From assembly GCA_022826705.1 (NCBI GenBank), contig JAJDUJ010000009.1:1-64000 (forward strand): a stretch of 64,000 bases of DNA, read 5' to 3'. This DNA comes from Acidimicrobiia bacterium. GTDB lineage: Bacteria > Actinomycetota > Acidimicrobiia > Acidimicrobiales > Bin134. Made by a program: the position numbers and the translations under genes. Below are positions 43,162-51,253 of this stretch, piece after piece (position 1 is the first letter of the stretch; every line of letters begins with the position of its first letter). The notes below the pieces were generated by a model. That model worked only from the letters and a program-made list of their open reading frames with translations, made no database searches and was not told the origin of the DNA.

Positions 43162-44254
43162 CCTGCTGAGCCAGGATGAACGGCACTCCGATTCGCCGGG
43201 CGACTCGCTGCCCGGCATCGATGACGCCGTAGACGACGTCTGGGCCGTGTTGGAGGGACAGCCGCGGGCAGCCGAGCTCTTGGCCTCAGCTGCGGCCCAG
43301 CCGGTGCACGCCTATCTGTTCTGCGGCCCGCGGGGTACCGGCAAGCGCACCGCCGCCCTGGCCTTTGCCGCCGCGTTGATCGGAGACGATTCGCGAAGCC
43401 GTCGCTTGGCTTTGGCCGGTCGCCACCCCGACGTGGCCATCCACGAGCCCGAGGGCCGGACCCTGAGGGTGGCCGAGGCCGACGAGATCATCTTCGAGGC
43501 GTCCCGCAGCCCGGTGGAAGGCCGCCTCAAGGTGATCGTCTGCGACCGGTTCCAAACCGCCGAGCCCGAAGCCGTGGCCAGTCTGCTCAAGACCATCGAA
43601 GAGCCGCCCCCCACCGCGGTCATCGTGCTGTTGAGCGAGGAGATCCCCCCCGATCACACCACCGTGGCCTCCCGATGCGTCATCGTGGAGTTCGACCCCG
43701 TGCCCGACGACGATGTGCGCCGCATTCTCGAGCGCGAGGGGGTGAGCTCCGAGGGCCTGGACGACATCGTGGCCGCCGCGGCGGGAGACGTGAGCCGGGC
43801 TCGGCTGTTGGCCACCGACGAGGGCCTCGGTGCCCGTCGCCAGGCATGGGCCGCTGCGCCGTCCCGGCTAGACGGCACCGGTACCACCGTGTCGGCCCTG
43901 GTCGACGAACTGCGATCACTCATCGATGAAGCCCAAGCCCCTCTGACCGCTCGCCAGCAGGCCGAGTCCGAAGACCTCGCCCGAATCGAAGCCGACGTAG
44001 GCGCCCAAGCCCGACTGCGCCGGGAAATGGACGCCCGCCACCGCCGAGAACAACGCCTCCTGCGAGCCGACGAACTCCGCTTCGGCCTAGCCACCCTGGC
44101 CGCCTTCTACCGCAAACAAATGGCCGACGATCGCCACGCCCCCGAGGCTGTCGCCGCCATAACCCGCATCCGCGACACCCACGCCTGCCTAGTCAGAAAC
44201 CCCAACGAACCCCTCCTCCTCCAGTCCCTTTTCCTATCTCTCCCCCGCCAATAG
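43154..44254 (+). CDS. holB: DNA polymerase III delta-prime subunit
   Basis: A 366-residue clamp-loader subunit. The AAA+ Walker A reads YLFCGPRGTGKRTAALAFA. The sequence ASLLKTIEEPPPTAVIVLLS matches the sensor-1 region of delta-prime. As usual for this subunit, the ATP site is degenerate. The C-terminus is helical and Arg-rich. It overlaps tmk by eight bases (GTG at 43154), a widespread tmk-holB pairing. tRNA-Thr follows after 21 bp. Confidence 0.92.
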   Translation: MSDLLSQDERHSDSPGDSLPGIDDAVDDVWAVLEGQPRAAELLASAAAQPVHAYLFCGPRGTGKRTAALAFAAALIGDDSRSRRLALAGRHPDVAIHEPEGRTLRVAEADEIIFEASRSPVEGRLKVIVCDRFQTAEPEAVASLLKTIEEPPPTAVIVLLSEEIPPDHTTVASRCVIVEFDPVPDDDVRRILEREGVSSEGLDDIVAAAAGDVSRARLLATDEGLGARRQAWAAAPSRLDGTGTTVSALVDELRSLIDEAQAPLTARQQAESEDLARIEADVGAQARLRREMDARHRREQRLLRADELRFGLATLAAFYRKQMADDRHAPEAVAAITRIRDTHACLVRNPNEPLLLQSLFLSLPRQ

Positions 44255-44275
44255 GGCTGGTAGCCTGACCCCCGC

Positions 44276-44348
44276 GCCCGAGTAGCTCAGTCGGCAGAGC
44301 AATTCATTCGTAATGAATAGGTCAGGAGTTCGATTCTCCTCTCGGGCT
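44276..44348 (+). tRNA. tRNA-Thr (anticodon CGT)
   Basis: The acceptor GCCCGAG/CTCGGGC closes the cloverleaf. The D arm is AGCTCAGTCGGCAGAGC. The anticodon arm ATTCA-TTCGTAA-TGAAT gives anticodon CGT (codon ACG), and the T arm is AGGAGTTCGATTCTCCT. The discriminator is T and no CCA is encoded. The last 26 bases before the acceptor end recur at 51.2 kb. Confidence 0.96.
44321..44346 (+). repeat. Left 26-bp direct repeat (candidate attL) in tRNA-Thr
   Basis: Starts GTCAGGAGTTCGATTCTCCT and covers the T arm and 3' acceptor strand of tRNA-Thr. An exact copy is at 51180-51205. Placement in the 3' half of a tRNA gene matches the usual site of tyrosine-recombinase integration. Confidence 0.75.
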
Positions 44349-44352
44349 CGGC

Positions 44353-44365
44353 GGGATGATCTCCA
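44353..44365 (+). repeat. Left terminal inverted repeat of an insertion element
   Basis: GGGATGATCTCCA is the exact reverse complement of 49176-49188. The similarity continues imperfectly to about 44374 on this side. A second related motif, TGATCTCCAATTAG, lies at 44380-44393 and matches the right end in 13 of 14 bases. It begins five bases after the tRNA. Confidence 0.65.
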
Positions 44366-44562
44366 CTTGCGGGCTTTACTGATCTCCAATTAGGTGCGAG
44401 CAGGGGTTTTGGCCCTCTGGGGGGGTCCGAAGCGGGTTTTCGGGGTCGGCGGGAGGGTCGGCGGCGGGCTAGCGGGGGCGGTGCGGGTCCGCTGTTGGTG
44501 TGCGGGCGCGGCGGAGCTGGCGGCTGGTGGCCGCCAGGCTCACGGGTGGGGGTTGGGGCTGG

Positions 44563-46488
44563 CTACGGGGACCGGCCGGTCGCAGCCGCAGCGGCGGGCT
44601 CGTCGTCGGAGGGCTCGCGGGCCGTTGCGGTCTTGTCGGAGGGCTCGCCGGCTGTTGCGGTCTCGTCGGCGGCTTTGGGGGTTTTGGCCGGATCGGCGGG
44701 CCGGGGCGGTTCTTTGTTCTCGGGTTTGTCGGCGATGGCCATGTTGTAGGCGACTGCGAGCATGATGGCGCCGACCTCGATGGTGACGTGCTCGACTGAA
44801 CGGCACCACCCTGTTTTGAGGCCATTTTCGTCTTTGAGGCCTTTGATGCCGTTCTCGGACTGGTTCCGCGACGTGTAGGCGTGTTTCTGCGCGGGGGTTC
44901 CGTATGGGAACGGCTGGACGTTGGCCCGCTCGGCGGCGGTGAGGGTGACCGTGGATCCTTTGCAGCAGTACTCGCCCGGTTTGACGTCGGCGGCGACGAG
45001 GGGTGCGGCGGGGGAGCTGTTCTTCTTCCTGGGTTTCCGGGGCGGCGGGTTCGCGGTCTTGGCTTTGGTTCTTATGCGGCCCGCGCATTGGGGGCATTTG
45101 AGCGTGATGGCGCCGTCTGGGCGGCGGTGTGTGACGATCCACGCGTATTTGGACCGTTCGGCGTACCACTCGGCGTGAGCTTTGGGCGCGAGCCGTTTGG
45201 GCAGAGTCAGCAAGCGGTGGGGCATCCACACGGGGAAGTATGACCCGGCGTTCTCGACGAGCGGCTGGTTCTTACCCCTTCCGACGACGATTGTCTTGGC
45301 GCGTCTGACGGCGTCCTTGGGCTGGTCCATGAATATGTCGAGGTTCGCCTTGTGGAGGGGCAGCTTGAATCTGGGCTTGGTTGTGTACCCCATGTCGGCG
45401 TACACCTGTTTGAGGTTCGGGGCGATCTTCTGCGCTCCGAACACGACTTCCACTCCCTTGAGGCCGGTGCTGTCCCCTGCTTTGGTCAGGCCGATGTCGA
45501 GTATGTAGGGCGGCACCTGGTCCTTGAACCCGACTTTGCGGGGGTCGCCGTTCCCCACGGCTGTCCTGCAGGCCACAACCAGATGGGCGAGGCGCCCGAA
45601 GAAGATCCCTTTGTCCCGTGTGGAAGTCCCGCTCCGGTAGCCGAGGGAGGCGACAAGATCAGCGCTGACGATTTTGCCGTCGACTTTGGTCCAGGTCGCC
45701 CACGCGGGGACGTCGGTGGCGTCTAGGGCGCCGCCTCTGATCTGTTTCGCAACGTGCTTGGGGATGCTGGCCGCCAGGAGGCTCAACCTGAACCATGCGA
45801 GATTGACCGTGGTGCCGTCCCCGGCTTTCTCGCCTTTCTTCAGCGCTCGTTCCAGGCGTTTGAGCTGCTTGCAGAGCGTCTTGTAGGAGGGAAGGTTCCA
45901 GCCGCCGCGGGTGCAGGCGCCGAGCTCGAACGCGATGTGCGGGTCGAGCCCGGCGAGCAGGGCCGCGACGACGGTCCTCTTCGCGCTGTCGCACAGCATT
46001 GCGGCCAGCACCATCCCGACGAGCAGCAGCTTCACATCGACTCCCGACAGCAACCCGTGGTGCCTGTCGAGAATTTCTTGCAGATAGTGCTCTGTGCCGG
46101 AGTGGTCGACGAGATCGACAGCGGCGCGGCCCTGGTTCTGCTAGGAGCAGATCGGCCCCTTCTGGGCGCTCGGATGGTAGACGGGCATCTTCCGCCGCAC
46201 GCTCAGCCTCTCGTACTGCTCCGGGGTAAGCCGCTGCTTGGCGGCTGCCCTCTGACGGCGGCGCCGCCCCGCCCGGTCCACCGTCCCGACAGCTTCTTTG
46301 CGGGTGGTGGCGCCGTGTCCCCGATGGGAACACCGGCGTGAGGTACGCCTGCCTGGTGGGGGCCGGCGGGCGGTGTGCCGGACTGTCGGCAGTGCTCCTT
46401 TGGGAGCGGGCAGCTTGGGAGGCGCGGGCTGCTCTTCCTGCCCGGGCGTGAGGGATGGGGGCTTTCTGGTTGACGCTGCCGATTGCAC
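44563..46488 (-). pseudogene. Transposase with in-frame amber stop
   Basis: A DDE-type transposase. The intact part (44563-46053 by TTG start) is 496 residues with acidic candidates DATDVPAWA, VYADMGYTT and RNQSENGIKGLK, and an internal zinc-like insertion CPQCAGRIR followed by EYCC. The same frame continues upstream through QNQGRAAVDLVDHSG to a TAG at 46141-46143, and beyond it a further 115 residues (ending MPVYHPSAQKGPICS) stay open. A single nonsense mutation in an otherwise normal gene is the simplest reading. The C-terminal tail is Ala/Thr/Glu-rich. Confidence 0.7.
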
Positions 46489-46644
46489 AACACTTCCCGA
46501 ATCGGAATGGTTCTCCGATGGCGGCTTTCGTTGCGGCTTGATGCCTGTCAGAAGCCGTAGGACGAGCGCCTAGCTGGCGCCGAGGCGGCGGAACGCTTCG
46601 AACGGGGCGGCCTGTACCGGGGCTGAGGCGGGCATATAGGCTTC

Positions 46645-48798
46645 GTGCCCATGTCTTTTCCGGGGAGGCTCAGGACAGAAAGGGCGGTCGCGCTGGCGGT
46701 TGTGGCGCTTGCCGCCGTTGTGGTTGTGCCCGTTGTCTCAGTTTCGGTTTCGGCTCAGAGCGTTGCCGATGTGGAGGCCCGGGACAGTCTTATCGCCGAC
46801 CAGGAGAACTTGCTGAACACCTATCGGTGCCTGTTCGGCGTCGACACCGGCGTGGTCCCGGGCGGGTGCCCTAACCCGGATCGGGTGTCTCCCGGGGTAG
46901 CGCCGGAGAGCCCGACGAAGTTGGACGTCATGGTGCGGGACGAGCTCATCGGTAGCCAGGAGGCGCTGTTGAACGTGTACCGGTGCCGGTTCGACGTCGA
47001 CACTCAGCTTGTGCCCGGCGGCTGCGTCGACGGCGCCCCGGCGCCCCCCGAGATTGTGCCCGCGGACCCGGTCGCTGCTCCTGCTGTGACCGCTGGGCGG
47101 GAGCATTCGTGCGCGATCAGAGCCGACCGGAGCGTCGTGTGCTGGGGTGATGGCGAGCTCGGCCAGCTCGACGCCCCGTCGGGCCAGTTCAGCACTATTT
47201 CGGCGGGATGGGAGCACTCCTGTGCGATCAGAGTCGACTGGACCGCGGTGTGCTGGGGCCTCGACCGCGCCGGGAAGGCCGACGCCCCATCGGGCAGGCT
47301 GATCGAGGTCTCCGCGGGCGGTTCGCACTCCTGCGGGATCAGAGCCGACCGCACCGCGGTTTGCTGGGGCTTGAACTCCAGCGGCCAGGCCGACGCCCCA
47401 TCGGGCGAGTTCGCCGACATTTCCGCGGGAGGTTTCTACTCGTGCGGGATCAGAGCCGACCGCACCGCTGTCTGCTGGGGCCAGAACACCCATGGCCAGG
47501 CCGACGCCCCATCGGGCGAGTTCCTGGCGGTCTCCGCGGGATGGCGGCATACCTGCGGGATCAAAGCGGACCGCACCGCGGTCTGCTGGGGCGACAATGC
47601 TTCGGGCCGGGCCGATGCCCCTTCGGGCGAGTTCACGGATATCTCGGCCGACGATTTCCACTCCTGCGGGATCAGAGCCGACCGCACCGCGGTCTGCTGG
47701 GGCAGCAGCCCCAAAGGCAAGACCGATTCCCCATCTGCGGAGTATGCGGACGTCGCCGCGGGCGGCGGGCATTCCTGCGCCATCTCAGCCTCGTATTCCA
47801 TCGTGTGCTGGGGCGATCATGCAGGCGGGCGGGAAGACGCTTTCTTCTCCGGGGACATCGGCGGCCCCGAGGACTGCCCGGACGCCGGAGGGGCGTCCAC
47901 CGTCCCGATCGACAGCGACGGCGACGGGGTGGCCGACCAGTGCTCGGCGACGTACACCGAGGTGGCCGCCGGCACAGCCCATTCCTGCGCCATCCGGGCC
48001 GACCAGACCGTGCAGTGCTGGGGGAGCAACACCAACCACAAGGGCGACACAGTTGGCCAGTCGGCCGCCCCCGAGGGGACGTTCACCGCTGTTTCCGCGG
48101 GCCGGAACAGCTCGTGCGCCATCCGCGCCGACCAGACCGTCGAGTGCTGGGGCGAGCCGATCCTCGACGGATCCGGCAACCAGGCCGCGCCGCCCGACGG
48201 GGAGTTCACCGCGGTGGCCGCCGGCGGGCCCATAGCCTGCGCCATCCGCGCCGACCAGACCGTGGAATGCTGGGGGCGGATCGTCGAATCGTGCCTGTTG
48301 GGAGGGCCGTGCGAGTACACCGACATCGGAACATTCGACGATACGTTTACAGCCATACTCGCCACCCCCCAGTTCGCCTGCGGAGTCACGACCGGCCGCA
48401 AGTTCGAATGCTGGGGATACCGGCCGGCAATCCGCTCCTTCGGCCGCGGCTTCACAGGGGCATTCGTCGCCACCTCGTTGGGCGAATCGCACTTCTGCGG
48501 GCTCAGACCAGGCCGCGCCGCGGTCTGCTGGGGCGACAACGCCCACGGCCAAGCCGACGCCCCACCGGGCGAATTCTCCTCAATCTCAGTCGGAGACTCC
48601 CACACCTGCGGAATCACACGACCCGGCCGCGCCGCGGTCTGCTGGGGCGACAACGCCCACGGCCAAGCCGACGTCCCACCGGGCGAATTCTCCTCGATCT
48701 CAGCGGGAGCCTCCCACACCTGCGGAATCCGCCCCGAAGGGAACATCGTCTGCTGGGGCGACAACGCCCACGGCCAAGCCGAGCAGCCGACCGGCTGA
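46645..48798 (+). CDS. Secreted RCC1-repeat (beta-propeller-like) protein
   Basis: A 717-residue protein. Residues 1-38 are a signal peptide (VALAVVALAAVVVVPVVSVS). Two copies of an RDxLIxxQExLLNxYRCxF motif with a following VPGGC cover about 45-125. Then 14 RCC1-type repeats of about 38 residues follow, each built as AGxxHSCGIRADRTAVCWG with a pair of cysteines 9-10 residues apart. Between repeats 7 and 8 a DSDGDGVADQC segment resembles a calcium-binding loop. The last repeats are nearly identical at the DNA level. It probably binds a ligand or partner outside the cell; function unknown. Confidence 0.85.
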   Translation: MPMSFPGRLRTERAVALAVVALAAVVVVPVVSVSVSAQSVADVEARDSLIADQENLLNTYRCLFGVDTGVVPGGCPNPDRVSPGVAPESPTKLDVMVRDELIGSQEALLNVYRCRFDVDTQLVPGGCVDGAPAPPEIVPADPVAAPAVTAGREHSCAIRADRSVVCWGDGELGQLDAPSGQFSTISAGWEHSCAIRVDWTAVCWGLDRAGKADAPSGRLIEVSAGGSHSCGIRADRTAVCWGLNSSGQADAPSGEFADISAGGFYSCGIRADRTAVCWGQNTHGQADAPSGEFLAVSAGWRHTCGIKADRTAVCWGDNASGRADAPSGEFTDISADDFHSCGIRADRTAVCWGSSPKGKTDSPSAEYADVAAGGGHSCAISASYSIVCWGDHAGGREDAFFSGDIGGPEDCPDAGGASTVPIDSDGDGVADQCSATYTEVAAGTAHSCAIRADQTVQCWGSNTNHKGDTVGQSAAPEGTFTAVSAGRNSSCAIRADQTVECWGEPILDGSGNQAAPPDGEFTAVAAGGPIACAIRADQTVECWGRIVESCLLGGPCEYTDIGTFDDTFTAILATPQFACGVTTGRKFECWGYRPAIRSFGRGFTGAFVATSLGESHFCGLRPGRAAVCWGDNAHGQADAPPGEFSSISVGDSHTCGITRPGRAAVCWGDNAHGQADVPPGEFSSISAGASHTCGIRPEGNIVCWGDNAHGQAEQPTG
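48511..48694 (+). repeat. Near-identical tandem repeats in the RCC1 gene
   Basis: The 70-bp segments 48511-48580 and 48625-48694 differ at one base; the period is 114 bp, which is 38 codons. A third copy of the 3' part lies downstream. This indicates recent duplication of blades. Confidence 0.85.
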
Positions 48799-49175
48799 AA
48801 CAGCCACAAGCCAGCCGCCTGCCAGGCGCAGACGGGTTCGCGGCGATCAGTCGTTCTAGTTCGGGGCCGGCAGCGAGGTCAGCGCCACGCCGGGCGAGCG
48901 GGCCGAGTGCTTGTGCGCCCCTCTGCTTGTGCGGGATCGGCTGTGGCGACGTAGCTGTTCGGTGGTCTACCCAGGGGGGCCGCTTTCCGGCGGGTCGCGC
49001 CAGGTCGGGAGGTTCGGGTCTACGCCCGGGGGTGAGAACCGGTGAGGTAGCGAATGCCCAGGTCAGGATATGCAATGTGAAACCCCCCCTCTTCGAATGT
49101 GAAATAGCGGTGTCGGCTCTCAGGGCGCCATTCCCACGGGGGCCGCACACAGGGGTTTCGCGGGGCCTCGCTAAC

Positions 49176-49188
49176 TGGAGATCATCCC
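49176..49188 (-). repeat. Right terminal inverted repeat
   Basis: Reads GGGATGATCTCCA on the minus strand, exactly matching the left end. Homology extends to TGATCTCCAGTTAGCGAG. Confidence 0.65.
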
Positions 49189-49265
49189 TCGGCGGGGGGA
49201 CATCAACGGTGCAGACTGAAAGCCCGACTTGCCCGACTCGGGATTCGCCCTGAATCAGAGGCTAG

Positions 49266-49279
49266 TACTGTCTCCCGCT
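49266..49279 (+). promoter_or_regulatory. -10 box of the enoyl-CoA hydratase gene
   Basis: TACTGT (49266-49271) eight bases before ATG 49280, without a Shine-Dalgarno sequence; a probable leaderless start. Confidence 0.4.
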
Positions 49280-50095
49280 ATGTCCTCCACAGACGATTTC
49301 GTACTGATTGACCACCCCAGGCCCGATATCGCGCTGGTCACGCTGAACCGGCCCGAGCGCATGAACGCCATGGCCTTCGATGTGATGGTGCCCCTCGCTG
49401 AGGCCCTGCGGGACGTCAATAACGACAACGACATTCGGGCGGTGGTGGTCACCGGCGCCGGCCACGGCTTCTGCTCCGGCGCTGACCTGGTGAGCGCGGG
49501 CCGGGTGCCTTACATCGATGGTCTCACTCCTTCAACGATCGCCCACCGGGCCGCCGACCGTCTTCACGAGGTCATCGAGTTGATAGGCGACCTGCACCAG
49601 CCGGTGATTGCTGCCATCAACGGCGCGGCCATCGGCGGGGGGATGTGCCTCGCTCTGGCCTGCGACATACGCATTGCGTCCACCGAGGCCTACTTTCGTG
49701 CTGCTGGCATCAACAACGGCCTCACTGCGGCCGAGTTGGGCCTCAGCTTCACCTTGCCCAGGGCGATCGGGTCGTCGCGTGCCTTCGAGATAATGCTCAC
49801 CGGAAGAGACGTCGATGCCGGTGAAGCGGCCCGCATCGGCCTCGTGAGCGAGACGGTGCCGCCGGCCGACCTGTTGGAGCGTTGCTACGAGATCGGCACC
49901 GGCATCGCCGCCTTCAGCCGTCCCGGCACCGAGCTCACCAAGCGAATGCTCTGGGCCGGCCTGGAGGCGTCCAGCTACTCGGCCCACATGCGCTCGGAGA
50001 TGAACGCACAGCTGCTGGTGCGAATGACCACCCGCAACTTCGAAGAAGCCATCCTGGCCCGTTCCGAGAAGCGCCCACCGGTCTTCGAGGATTGA
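49280..50095 (+). CDS. Enoyl-CoA hydratase/isomerase family protein
   Basis: A 271-residue crotonase-fold enzyme. The oxyanion hole is formed by HGFCSGADL and INGAAIGGGMCLALACDIRIAS. The family Glu at the second active site appears in LTAAELGLSFTLPRAIG. It hydrates or isomerises an acyl-CoA. Start ATG 49280 follows a TACTGT box. It lies inside the tRNA-flanked island, just right of the insertion element, and may be cargo or a residue of the host chromosome. A second crotonase is at 56.0 kb. Confidence 0.9.
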   Translation: MSSTDDFVLIDHPRPDIALVTLNRPERMNAMAFDVMVPLAEALRDVNNDNDIRAVVVTGAGHGFCSGADLVSAGRVPYIDGLTPSTIAHRAADRLHEVIELIGDLHQPVIAAINGAAIGGGMCLALACDIRIASTEAYFRAAGINNGLTAAELGLSFTLPRAIGSSRAFEIMLTGRDVDAGEAARIGLVSETVPPADLLERCYEIGTGIAAFSRPGTELTKRMLWAGLEASSYSAHMRSEMNAQLLVRMTTRNFEEAILARSEKRPPVFED

Positions 50096-50121
50096 CGCCC
50101 ATAACGCATTGACGTCCATAA

Positions 50122-50141
50122 TATATCTGTTTGGATATACT
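50122..50141 (+). promoter_or_regulatory. Operator/promoter of the XRE-nucleotidyltransferase pair
   Basis: An inverted repeat TATATC-TGTTTG-GATATA spans 50122-50139 and overlaps a -10 box TATACT (50136-50141). Six bases then separate it from the ATG at 50148. The palindrome is a probable binding site for the XRE protein itself, and the start is leaderless. Confidence 0.6.
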
Positions 50142-50147
50142 AGGGAC

Positions 50148-50642
50148 ATGAACTTGGTCCAGACTATTCGCGCCGTGGCTGGCATGACCCAGCGCCAATT
50201 AGCTGATGCCTCTGAGACTTCCCAGCCCGCAGTGGCTGCTTATGAGGCTGGGGCCAAGAGCCCGACGTGGCGCACCGTAGAGCGGATGGCTCGTTCGGTG
50301 GGCCTCGCGTGCTATCCGTTGGTGGCGGAACCGCTTACGCGAGATCAAGCGAGAAGCCTGGTTCTCCACACCGCGATCTCCCGGGAATTGAGGAAACGGG
50401 AAGACGGGGTTATTGGCACTGCTCGCCGCAACATCTCCCGGATGCGTTCGCTCAATCCCCATGCCTCGCCATTGCTTGATGAGTGGGAGCGGATTCTCGA
50501 AGGGACGAATGACCAGATCGTTGCTCGAATGCTCGACCCCAGCGAGCACGGGCGAGACCTCCGCCAAGTCACCCCGTTTGCCGGAGTGCTCTCTCCGGAA
50601 AAACGCGCCGCTGCCTACAGGTCGTTCCGGGGTGCAGCGTGA
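50148..50642 (+). CDS. XRE-family helix-turn-helix regulator (putative antitoxin)
   Basis: A 164-residue protein with an N-terminal XRE domain: RAVAGMTQRQLADASETSQP then AVAAYEAGAKSPTWRTVERM. The C-terminal half is helical and not recognised. The gene overlaps the following nucleotidyltransferase gene by four bases (GTGA). Such XRE/nucleotidyltransferase pairs often act as toxin-antitoxin or abortive-infection modules. It is lower in GC than the core genes and lies at the right end of the island. The ATG at 50148 is fixed by the promoter spacing. Confidence 0.85.
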   Translation: MNLVQTIRAVAGMTQRQLADASETSQPAVAAYEAGAKSPTWRTVERMARSVGLACYPLVAEPLTRDQARSLVLHTAISRELRKREDGVIGTARRNISRMRSLNPHASPLLDEWERILEGTNDQIVARMLDPSEHGRDLRQVTPFAGVLSPEKRAAAYRSFRGAA

Positions 50643-51178
50643 ATCGCGATGCGTTTGACCATGCGGTCCGAGCTGCCGGGGCGATCCTTGGTGAGAACGA
50701 GCTCCTGGTGATTGGTAGCCAGGCTCTCCACGCTTCCATCTCGACTGATCTACCTCCTGAGGCTCTCCGCTCAGTGGAGGCCGACATTGTTGCGCTCGAC
50801 GACCCAGGTCAAGAGAAGGCCGACCTAATTGACGGAGCGATCGGTGAAGCGTCGATCTTCCACGAGACCTTCGGCTACTACGCCCAGGGTGTCGCCCAGT
50901 CCACAGCTGTCCTTCCTCACGGATGGCAGGACCGTCTCATCAGATATGAGACGCCGAGCACCAACGGCGTGGTGGCCTGGTGCCTTGAAATACACGATCT
51001 CTGGATTTCCAAGGCTGTTGCTCTGCGGCCGAAGGACATTGAATTCTGTACGGCATTAGTTGCTGAAGAACTTGTGGCTATTTTCACCCTTCACAACCGC
51101 CTCGAAGACGTTGCCGAGATTGACGATGAGAGACGATCCCACATCGCAGGTCTGATCGAGCGGCTCTCTCGGTTCTGA
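50639..51178 (+). CDS. DUF6036/AbiEii-like nucleotidyltransferase (putative toxin)
   Basis: A 179-residue protein. The region ELLVIGSQALHASI followed by RSVEADIVALDD matches the GS and acidic strand of minimal nucleotidyltransferases. The second half (HDLWISKAVALRPKDIEFC) is like DUF6036 and AbiEii family C-termini. It may modify RNA or another nucleotide target. Translation is coupled to the XRE gene by a GTGA overlap. The stop codon ends two bases before the 26-bp repeat of tRNA-Thr. Confidence 0.78.
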   Translation: MNRDAFDHAVRAAGAILGENELLVIGSQALHASISTDLPPEALRSVEADIVALDDPGQEKADLIDGAIGEASIFHETFGYYAQGVAQSTAVLPHGWQDRLIRYETPSTNGVVAWCLEIHDLWISKAVALRPKDIEFCTALVAEELVAIFTLHNRLEDVAEIDDERRSHIAGLIERLSRF

Positions 51179-51179
51179 A

Positions 51180-51205
51180 GTCAGGAGTTCGATTCTCCTC
51201 TCGGG
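51180..51205 (+). repeat. Right 26-bp direct repeat (candidate attR)
   Basis: An exact copy of 44321-44346, the 3' end of tRNA-Thr, but without the rest of the tRNA. It bounds the 6.8-kb island on the right. The sequences on either side differ, so the repeat is not part of a longer duplication. Confidence 0.75.
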
Positions 51206-51253
51206 TTCTATGGCGTCTTCGCCGGTTCAGGTGCCCTGCCACTACGGGCGGGG

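Larger units (their letters stand above)
44353..49188. mobile_element. Putative 4.8-kb transposable element carrying an RCC1-like gene
   Basis: The region is bounded by 13-bp perfect inverted repeats, with imperfect extension to about 20 bp. It contains a DDE-type transposase gene on the minus strand (amber-interrupted) and a secreted RCC1-repeat protein gene on the plus strand, divergent from it. No target-site duplication could be confirmed. An alternative is a simple insertion sequence beside an unrelated gene, with the right repeat a coincidence. Confidence 0.5.
48799..49279. other. Intergenic region with right end of the element
   Basis: This 481-bp stretch has no gene I can support. 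It includes the right inverted repeat at 49176-49188. A minus-strand open frame (48614-49150) has no recognisable domains and largely shadows the RCC1 gene. Confidence 0.6.

Noticed and set aside
48511-48790. Possible CRISPR array in repeated DNA
   Set aside because: The repeats are coding RCC1 blades with a 114-bp period and no constant spacer size or Cas genes.
47208-49253. 681-codon frame overlapping the RCC1 gene
   Set aside because: A frame-shifted reading of the repeats, Arg-rich and without signal peptide or domains.
51180-51205. A second tRNA-Thr
   Set aside because: Only the T arm and 3' acceptor strand are present. The anticodon and D arms are missing, so it is an att-like copy.
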